Positions 35,212-40,988 of a DNA stretch of 40,988 nucleotides are shown piece after piece. The position numbers and the translations under genes are program-made. Within the stretch, counting starts at the first letter, position 1. The number at the start of each line of letters is the position of its first letter. The stretch comes from Synergistaceae bacterium (lineage in GTDB: Bacteria; Synergistota; Synergistia; Synergistales; Synergistaceae), in the NCBI GenBank assembly GCA_031290815.1, contig JAISLO010000006.1:1-40988 (forward strand), in the 5' to 3' direction. Under the pieces are notes generated by a model. It was not told the DNA's origin. It ran no database searches and worked only from the letters and a program-made list of their open reading frames with translations.

Positions 35212-35838
35212 ATGTCCAGGATAAGGATACACTTTTCTAAAACGGGATACGCGTGTTTCATATCCCACATCGATCTTCCGATGCTCTTCGGGCGCGCCGC
35301 GCGCCGCGCCGGTCTCGCCACGGAGTTCACTCAGGGTTTTTCACCCCATCCAAAGCTCGCGCTTGGCCCTCCTCTGCCTGTGGGCGTCTCCGCCCTCAGG
35401 GAACCGGCAGAGTTCTGGTTCTCGCTGTGGAACGATGATCTGTCGGAACGCTGGAGGCTGAATCTGCCGGACGGCATCGATATTATCGGCGCGTGCGAGA
35501 CGGACGGGCCGTCGCTCAACAAGCTCTGTTCGGCGGCCGAGTATCTGATAAGGCCGGTTTGCGGCGCGAGCCCCCGGGAGATCGCGGATGTCCTGGGGCC
35601 GCTGCTCGAAGGGCACGGCGCCCTGTACGACATCTCGGAGCGGGACGGCGGCCTGTCGGTCTCGTCTGGAGATCTCGAACGGAGCGGGGTATCGTTCATG
35701 GTGAAGGGGCTGGTATCATCGGGGGTCAAACCCGGCTGGCGCGGGCTCAGACTATCGAGGATGGCGGTCGGCGGCTGGAGCGCGGAGGAACACAGGGTCA
35801 TACCTTTGACGGAGGTCTTTTGGCATGAGCAGAAGTGA
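35212..35838 (+). CDS. TIGR03936 (DUF2344) radical SAM-associated protein
   Basis: A 208-residue partner of the upstream radical SAM protein. The N-terminal block MSRIRIHFSKTGYACFISHIDL and the RAGLATEFTQGFSPHPKLALGPPLPVGV segment are the family hallmark. Function is not established; an RNA- or tRNA-related role has been proposed from gene context, and I treat that as inference. GAGGTT precedes the ATG. The 64-base spacer before it holds a 14-base palindrome (GCCGCGATCGCGGC, 35186-35199). Its end overlaps the RNase G gene by 14 bases. Confidence 0.87.
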   Translation: MSRIRIHFSKTGYACFISHIDLPMLFGRAARRAGLATEFTQGFSPHPKLALGPPLPVGVSALREPAEFWFSLWNDDLSERWRLNLPDGIDIIGACETDGPSLNKLCSAAEYLIRPVCGASPREIADVLGPLLEGHGALYDISERDGGLSVSSGDLERSGVSFMVKGLVSSGVKPGWRGLRLSRMAVGGWSAEEHRVIPLTEVFWHEQK

Positions 35839-37339
35839 TAAAAACAGCGAGATGAAGCTGATAGTGAACGTGGCCGATCCAGAGGAGATGAGGATCGCCA
35901 TCCTGGACGAACGCGGAAGGCTGGATAACCTGTATATCGAGCGGATGCTCGAGAGGCAGAGGGCAGGGGAGATCTACAAGGCGAGGGTGGACAGCGTGCT
36001 TCCGGGAATGAACGCCGCATTCCTCAGCCTCGGTGACGGAAGAAACGGTTTTTTGTATTTGAACGACGTCAGGGACATGACGGTCAAACCGGGGATGGAC
36101 ATGGTGGTGCAGGTGCTGAAGACACCTAGAAGGGGCAAGGGCGCCAGGGTCTCTCCCCGAGTGTCGCTCGCCGGACGCTATCTAGTGCTGGTCCCCTATA
36201 ACAACGACGTCGGCGTGTCAAAGAGGATAGAAAACGACGACGAGAGAGCCCGTCTCAGGAGCCTCGCGCGGCGCTTGCGGCCCGATGGATTTGGAATAAT
36301 AGTGCGGACGGTGGCGGAGTTTTGCGACGAGGAGAGCCTGGCGCGCGATGTGAACGAGTTGATGGAGAACTGGGCGGAGGTTGAGAGGAAGGCAAAGAAG
36401 AACAGCGCGCCGTGCCTTTTGAACAGGGACATAGGGCTGGTGGAGAGAATACTGCGCGACGAACTCACTGACAGCATTGGGGAGATAGTGGTGGACTCCT
36501 CAGACGAATATGATAACATTTCGTCGTTCCTGCAGAGACTGACGGACGACCTCAAGCCCGAGCTCACCCTCTACAAGGGGAGCCTGCCGATATTTGACGT
36601 CTACGGAGTCGAGCGAGCCATAGAGGATCTGCATGACCGCAAGGTGTGGCTCCCCAGCGGAGCGTACCTCGTCATAGATCAGACGGAGGCCCTGACTGTG
36701 ATAGACGTGAACACCGGCAAGTTCATCGGGTCGAAGGACCTCCAGGATACCGTCTTTCACACCAACTCGGAGGCGGCGGAGGAGATTGCCAGACAGCTCC
36801 GGCTGAGGGCCATCGGGGGCATCGTGGTGATCGACTTCATAGACATGGAGAGCCAGGAGTACAGAGAAAAGCTCGTCGAACAGCTCCAGGAACTGTTTCG
36901 CGGGGACAGGTGCAAGGCCAGGGTTTACGGGGTGACCGCGCTGGGGCTCGTCGAGATCACGCGCAAGCGGGCCAGGCTCGACATGCGCTCTGTCATGAGC
37001 CGGGGCTGTCCGTTCTGCGGCGGTCTGGGCTGGGTCGACAAGGAGGAAACCGTGGCGATGAAGGTGAAGCGATTCCTCCGCAAGGCGGTGCTCGGCTCGC
37101 ACTCGGAGGCTTTCGTCGTCGAACTGCATACGACCATAGCGCGGTATATCGCGGAGACATACCTCTCATCCTGGGAGGAGGAATTCGACAGGAGGTTCTA
37201 CCTCGTCGAGTGTCCGGACTTTGGGTGGGACAAGTTCAGAATAGACTTTCAGGGCACCCTGACGCGAATCGTGCACCGCGTCGAACTCATGGAGCGCCGA
37301 GAGGATCGCGTAGTTGTACATAGCACGACTTCAGCTTAA
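35825..37339 (+). CDS. rng: Ribonuclease G/E family endoribonuclease
   Basis: A single-strand-specific endoribonuclease for rRNA and mRNA processing (504 residues, RNase G size without the RNase E scaffold tail). An S1 RNA-binding domain lies at about 38-115 (GEIYKARVDSVLPGMNAAFLSLGDGRNGFLY). The Mg-binding catalytic residues are D294 (VIDVNTGKF) and D337 (VVIDFIDM). The Zn-link is CPFCGG near residue 397. It overlaps the upstream gene by 14 bases and smc by 26 bases, so all three should be on one transcript. In many clostridia this gene is followed by rplU-rpmA; here smc takes that place. Confidence 0.93.
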   Translation: MSRSDKNSEMKLIVNVADPEEMRIAILDERGRLDNLYIERMLERQRAGEIYKARVDSVLPGMNAAFLSLGDGRNGFLYLNDVRDMTVKPGMDMVVQVLKTPRRGKGARVSPRVSLAGRYLVLVPYNNDVGVSKRIENDDERARLRSLARRLRPDGFGIIVRTVAEFCDEESLARDVNELMENWAEVERKAKKNSAPCLLNRDIGLVERILRDELTDSIGEIVVDSSDEYDNISSFLQRLTDDLKPELTLYKGSLPIFDVYGVERAIEDLHDRKVWLPSGAYLVIDQTEALTVIDVNTGKFIGSKDLQDTVFHTNSEAAEEIARQLRLRAIGGIVVIDFIDMESQEYREKLVEQLQELFRGDRCKARVYGVTALGLVEITRKRARLDMRSVMSRGCPFCGGLGWVDKEETVAMKVKRFLRKAVLGSHSEAFVVELHTTIARYIAETYLSSWEEEFDRRFYLVECPDFGWDKFRIDFQGTLTRIVHRVELMERREDRVVVHSTTSA

Positions 37340-40300
37340 GGATTTCAAGAGTTTCGGCGGGTCTCACGATCTGAGGCTCGAACATGGCATGACGGCCATT
37401 GTAGGCCCAAACGGCAGCGGGAAGAGCAATCTGCTCGACGCGCTGAGATGGGTGCTGGGCGATACCCACGCGACAAAGCTCAGAATAACGAATCAAGGAG
37501 GGCTCATATTCCACGGCTCGTCATCCCGGCCGCCGGCGGCGGAGGCTGAGGTCTCCGTGCAGCTGAAGGAGGACATGAGGCTCTGCACGATAAAAAGGCG
37601 CGTGTCCGACTCCGGCGCCGTAGTCACAGTCGACGGTTCGCGCGTGACGCTGTCCGATCTCGACGAGGTGAAGCGCAGGTGGCAGCTTGCGGGCGACAGG
37701 TTCGCCTTCATAGGGCAGGGAGACGTGGCGGACGTCATCCAGCAGCGCCCGACCGGCCGCAGGGTCCTGCTTGAATCCCTGTTCGGCATAGACGAGTACC
37801 GGAAGAAACGCGCCGACGCCGCGGAGAGGCTCAGGGAGGCCGGGGAGGAGTACAACAGACTGCGGATATTCCTCGCCGAGTTATCGGCGAGACGGAGTGA
37901 GATCGCTCCCGAGGTCGAGAGGGCATCCGCGGCGAGGGAGATACTCGACCTGCTCGACCAGGACAGAAAACTGCTCTACTGGACGAGGCGCGCCGCGTGC
38001 GAGAGAACCCTTGCCAGCGCGGCGAGCGAGAGGGACGCGCTGGAGAGCGCGCTGAGGAGGCGTGAGCGGTGGAAGGGGCTCTGGGAGAGGGGTCTGGCGT
38101 TCCTGGAGGGGAACATCGCCGAGCTGTCACAGACGAGGCAGACGCAGGTTCGAGAACTGGAGGTCACCAAGACCAACCTGTCAAACATAACCAGGACGGC
38201 CTACGGACACGGGGCCGCGCTTACGTCATCGCGCCGCAGGATGTCGCAGATCGCTGAGGAACGGGTGGGGCTGGCGGAAAAGCTCGAATCGTTGAAGGCC
38301 GAGAGCGATAGGCTGAACAAGGAGGCCAGAAAGGGTTCCAGAGAGCTCGAAGGGCTTCGAAAAAAACTGGCCGAGGTTGAGGAGAGCTGCAGGATACAGG
38401 AGGAATCGGCGAAGCTCGCACGCGAGGCCAGAGAGCGGGCAAACCGTGAGCGCGGCGAGATCGACGGGGAGATGGCGACCTTGAAGGGGCGGATGAAATC
38501 GCTCGGACTGGCCTTGAGGGATGCCCGCGGCGGGGCCGCTGACAGCCCTGACCAGGCGGATGAATCGATGAGGGCGATAAAGCTGGAGATGGATGAGCTG
38601 GAGCGCCGCAATGCAGAGCTTCTCGACGCGCAGGAGGACGAGGCTTCGCGCTATCGCGACGTGTACGCGAATCTCCAAAGGACATCTGCCGATCTTCAAA
38701 GGGCCAGAAAGGAGTCGTTCAAGGCAAACGGACGGCTCTCAGGGCTTCAGGATCAAGCTCAGACGGAAATGTATCCCAGCCAGGTTCAGCACATCCTGTC
38801 GGCGGCGAAACTCGGCCGGCTTGACGCGCGTCCCTGCGCGGTGATCGACGCGTTCACGTGTCCGGTCGAGCTTGCGGCCGCGGTGGAGGCCTTTCTGGGC
38901 GGCAGGCAGTTCTGGCTGCTTCTCGACACGATGGACGAGGTTGGGGTCTGCATCGAAGCGCTCAAGAAGAAAGCTATGGGGAGGGCGACATTTCTCCCCC
39001 TCGAACGAAGCCGCCCGAGACAGCGCGACGCCTCCGGCAGACTGCCGAGGGAGGGGATCGTCGGATGGGCGATGGACTTGATCAAAACCGACGGCCACTG
39101 GCGAGCGTGCATAGAGCACATCATGGGCGATCTCCTGATAGCGGAGGATTACAGGACGGGGCAGGCGCTCGTGCGCGGCGGATTCAGGTGTCCCGTCGCG
39201 ACACTGGACGGCGAGGTATTTCAGCCCGGCGGCGCTATATCCGGTGGACGCGCTCAAAAGCCTGGAAGGGCGATAGAGATAAAGTCCGAGATATCGAGGT
39301 TGGAGGCGGATGCGGAGACCGCCCGCCGCCTCGTGGACACCCTCACGTTGGAGTTCTCCAAGCTCGAGGAAGAGGAGGCCCTGGCCTCGGCCAAGAAGGA
39401 GTCCATCTCGGCGGAGATCAGGGCGCTGTCGTCTAAGCGCAGCGAGCTCGACTCCCGGAGGGAGGAGATCGTAAAGCGCAGGGCCCGCCTCAAGAGCGAA
39501 CTCGAATCCATTGCCGCCTCTCTGAAGGAGGGGGCCCGTGTATATGCCGACCTTGCCCGCAGGAGGAGAGAGCTCCGTTCGGTTGCGCCCGAAAACGCCG
39601 GAGAGGTCGATATCGGCTTGATGAAGGAGACAGAGCGTCTCAAGAGCGGCGTAGCCGTCGCCGAGGAGAAGGGAAGATCGTCCTTTGTCATCTTGGAGAG
39701 GGTCATGTCGGAGATAAGGCAGACCGAAAAGGCCATGGCGGACCTGGACGAGGAGATGTCGTCGTGCGAGCAGGACGCGATGACCAACACGGCAAGCCTC
39801 AGAAGGCTTGCCGCGCGTTATGCGGAGGTCGCGGCCAGGAGGAGGTCGCTTGCGGGCGAGATGGCTGGATTCGTTGAAAGATACGAGGCGATCTCCGTCA
39901 GGCGTGATCGGAGGAGGGAGCGATTGGAGACGGCCAAGTCGGCCTGCCAGGCGGCGTCTTCGGATTTGACGGCCTGCGGCGTGAAGATTGCGGATTGCTC
40001 CAGGGAGAGGGGAGAGCTCATCCAGACATGGGAGGAACAATACCCATACGCCGGTCAGGAGAACACGTGCGGCGACAACCCCGATGATCTGAGGCGCTCG
40101 ATCAGGGAGCGGGAGAGGAGCTTGAGGTCGCTCGGCGAGGTGGACATGGGCGTGCTCTCCGAGGACAGAAATTTGAAGGATCGCATGGCCTTCCTGGAGG
40201 ACAATCTCGACGACGTCGACAAGAGCATGAAGGAGCTGGACAGGATCATATCCGATGCGGACAGACAGGCCCGGATTGTCTTCACCGAGGCGTTGGATGA

Positions 40301-40733
40301 GATAGACAAGAAGTTCAACTCGCTGTTTCAGCGCCTCTTCACCGGCGGCGACGCCAGGCTCGAGATGATAGAGGGCGAGTCGTTGTGGGACAGCGGCGTC
40401 GACGTGATCGCAAGACCACCCGGCAAGTATCCGGCCGGAATCGGGCAGTTGTCCGGAGGAGAGCAGTCCCTGTCGGCGATTGCCCTGCTCTTCGCGTCTC
40501 TCGAAGTGGCCCAGTGTCCCATAGCCGTCCTCGACGAAGTAGACGCGGCCCTGGATGAGGTGAACCTGCGGCGGTTCGCCGACCTCACGAGGGAGACGTC
40601 AAAGGAGCGGCAGATATTGGTGATGACTCACAGGCGCGTCACCATGGAACGGGCCGGCGTGCTCTACGGCGTGACCCTGGCCGAGCCGGGCCTCTCAAAG
40701 GTGATCGGCGTCCGGGTGGAGGATTGGGCATAA
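37314..40733 (+). CDS. smc: Chromosome segregation ATPase SMC
   Basis: A structural-maintenance-of-chromosomes protein (1139 residues) that organises and segregates DNA, normally with ScpA and ScpB (not in this window). The N-terminal ATPase half has Walker A GPNGSGKSN (31-39, K37). Long coiled coils (about 165-490 and 650-990) flank a hinge (about 495-645, ending GGAISGGRAQ). The C-terminal half carries the signature LSGGEQSLSAIALLFA near 1044 and Walker B CPIAVLDEVDAALDE near 1072. The TTG at 37314 lies inside the rng gene and has GAGAGGA upstream; it is the only start that keeps the FKSFGG N-terminus. Confidence 0.95.
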   Translation: MYIARLQLKDFKSFGGSHDLRLEHGMTAIVGPNGSGKSNLLDALRWVLGDTHATKLRITNQGGLIFHGSSSRPPAAEAEVSVQLKEDMRLCTIKRRVSDSGAVVTVDGSRVTLSDLDEVKRRWQLAGDRFAFIGQGDVADVIQQRPTGRRVLLESLFGIDEYRKKRADAAERLREAGEEYNRLRIFLAELSARRSEIAPEVERASAAREILDLLDQDRKLLYWTRRAACERTLASAASERDALESALRRRERWKGLWERGLAFLEGNIAELSQTRQTQVRELEVTKTNLSNITRTAYGHGAALTSSRRRMSQIAEERVGLAEKLESLKAESDRLNKEARKGSRELEGLRKKLAEVEESCRIQEESAKLAREARERANRERGEIDGEMATLKGRMKSLGLALRDARGGAADSPDQADESMRAIKLEMDELERRNAELLDAQEDEASRYRDVYANLQRTSADLQRARKESFKANGRLSGLQDQAQTEMYPSQVQHILSAAKLGRLDARPCAVIDAFTCPVELAAAVEAFLGGRQFWLLLDTMDEVGVCIEALKKKAMGRATFLPLERSRPRQRDASGRLPREGIVGWAMDLIKTDGHWRACIEHIMGDLLIAEDYRTGQALVRGGFRCPVATLDGEVFQPGGAISGGRAQKPGRAIEIKSEISRLEADAETARRLVDTLTLEFSKLEEEEALASAKKESISAEIRALSSKRSELDSRREEIVKRRARLKSELESIAASLKEGARVYADLARRRRELRSVAPENAGEVDIGLMKETERLKSGVAVAEEKGRSSFVILERVMSEIRQTEKAMADLDEEMSSCEQDAMTNTASLRRLAARYAEVAARRRSLAGEMAGFVERYEAISVRRDRRRERLETAKSACQAASSDLTACGVKIADCSRERGELIQTWEEQYPYAGQENTCGDNPDDLRRSIRERERSLRSLGEVDMGVLSEDRNLKDRMAFLEDNLDDVDKSMKELDRIISDADRQARIVFTEALDEIDKKFNSLFQRLFTGGDARLEMIEGESLWDSGVDVIARPPGKYPAGIGQLSGGEQSLSAIALLFASLEVAQCPIAVLDEVDAALDEVNLRRFADLTRETSKERQILVMTHRRVTMERAGVLYGVTLAEPGLSKVIGVRVEDWA

Positions 40734-40740
40734 AACCCCC

Positions 40741-40759
40741 GCGTTCGGGAAACGAACGC
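40741..40759 (+). terminator. Terminator after smc
   Basis: GCGTTCG and CGAACGC form a perfect seven-base stem with a GGAAA loop, seven bases after the smc stop, followed by ATTGCTTTAT. The T-run is short, but it is the only hairpin at the end of the long plus-strand gene set. Confidence 0.5.
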
Positions 40760-40919
40760 ATTGCTTTATAAAATGTCCCGGGAGACTTGAAGGATCTTCC
40801 GAGTCATGCCGCAAAAGGGTTGTGCCAGTTCGCTCGGGGAGCCAAGGAAAAACCAAAATCGGGAAATATCATATTGCGGTTTGCGATAAAATATGCTAAA
40901 TTCAACGTTCAAATCGATC

Positions 40920-40988
40920 ATGCGAGTGACAGCAATGCTTCGCGGCGTTCGATTCGTCTGCGTGTCAGCCGGCGCACTTGACGTTTAT
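40920..40988 (+). CDS. Possible start of a further gene, cut by the window edge
   Basis: An ATG at 40920 opens 23 codons to the window end (begins MRVTAMLRGVRFVCVSAG). A possible promoter, TTGCGG-17-TAAATT, lies at about 40874-40902. There is no clear ribosome-binding site and too little sequence to recognise a family; an ATG at 40935 in the same frame is an alternative start. Confidence 0.25.
   Translation, partial: MRVTAMLRGVRFVCVSAGALDVY

Noticed and set aside
40787..40981. 64-codon plus-strand ORF after smc
   Set aside because: It crosses the likely promoter of the next gene and has no ribosome-binding site or recognisable features.

Overview
Organism. The window reads as the chromosome of a Synergistota (Synergistetes)-like, rod-shaped, diderm anaerobe of moderately high GC. 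The grounds are circumstantial. An SLH-domain outer-membrane porin sits in the same window as csaB (SLH-anchor pyruvylation) and a DUF5693 membrane protein. Complete mreBCD and minCDE systems are present, with a DUF3793/flavodoxin pair and an amino-acid-type transporter plus M20 amidohydrolase. There is also a TIGR03960/TIGR03936/RNase G block. GTG and TTG starts are common and neighbouring genes often overlap by a few bases. Taxonomy is inferred from gene content, not from a marker-gene search. Layout: (1) 1-3.1 kb, minus strand: a DUF5693 membrane protein and csaB, which runs off the left edge. A plus-strand transposase remnant and an orphan type IV pilin-like gene follow. (2) 4.6-9.1 kb, minus strand: a complete tripartite efflux operon, tolC-macA-ABC ATPase-permease. 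(3) 9.5-11.6 kb, plus strand: a NarL-type response regulator and its sensor kinase, divergent from the efflux operon. (4) 11.8-12.0 kb: two tRNA-Ser genes (CGA and GGA) behind a good sigma-70-type promoter. (5) 12.2-18.2 kb: an unrecognised membrane protein, carA, and a carB fused to a DapF-fold domain that has lost both catalytic cysteines. (6) 18.2-19.8 kb, minus strand: the SLH porin, possibly preceded by a coupled 23-codon leader ORF. (7) 20.2-21.4 kb: DUF3793 protein and flavodoxin. (8) 21.5-25.9 kb: an AbgB-like amidohydrolase and a GltS-like symporter, divergent from a large unusual regulator; the intergenic region carries a long inverted repeat. (9) 26.2-33.3 kb: a shape and division cluster, mreB-mreC-mreD-mrdA-minC-(40-codon ORF)-minD-minE-rodA. 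(10) 33.4-40.7 kb: a B12-binding-type radical SAM protein, its TIGR03936 partner, RNase G and smc, tightly packed, ending in a hairpin terminator. How it fits together. The largest block (26-41 kb) couples cell elongation, division-site placement, RNA processing and chromosome organisation on one strand. The left part concerns the envelope: CsaB would make the pyruvylated ligand that SLH porins bind, and the efflux system spans both membranes. The most unusual items are the CarB-pseudo-DapF fusion, the long inverted-repeat operator region with its sensor/cyclase-like/HTH regulator, and the small ORF that exactly bridges minC and minD.
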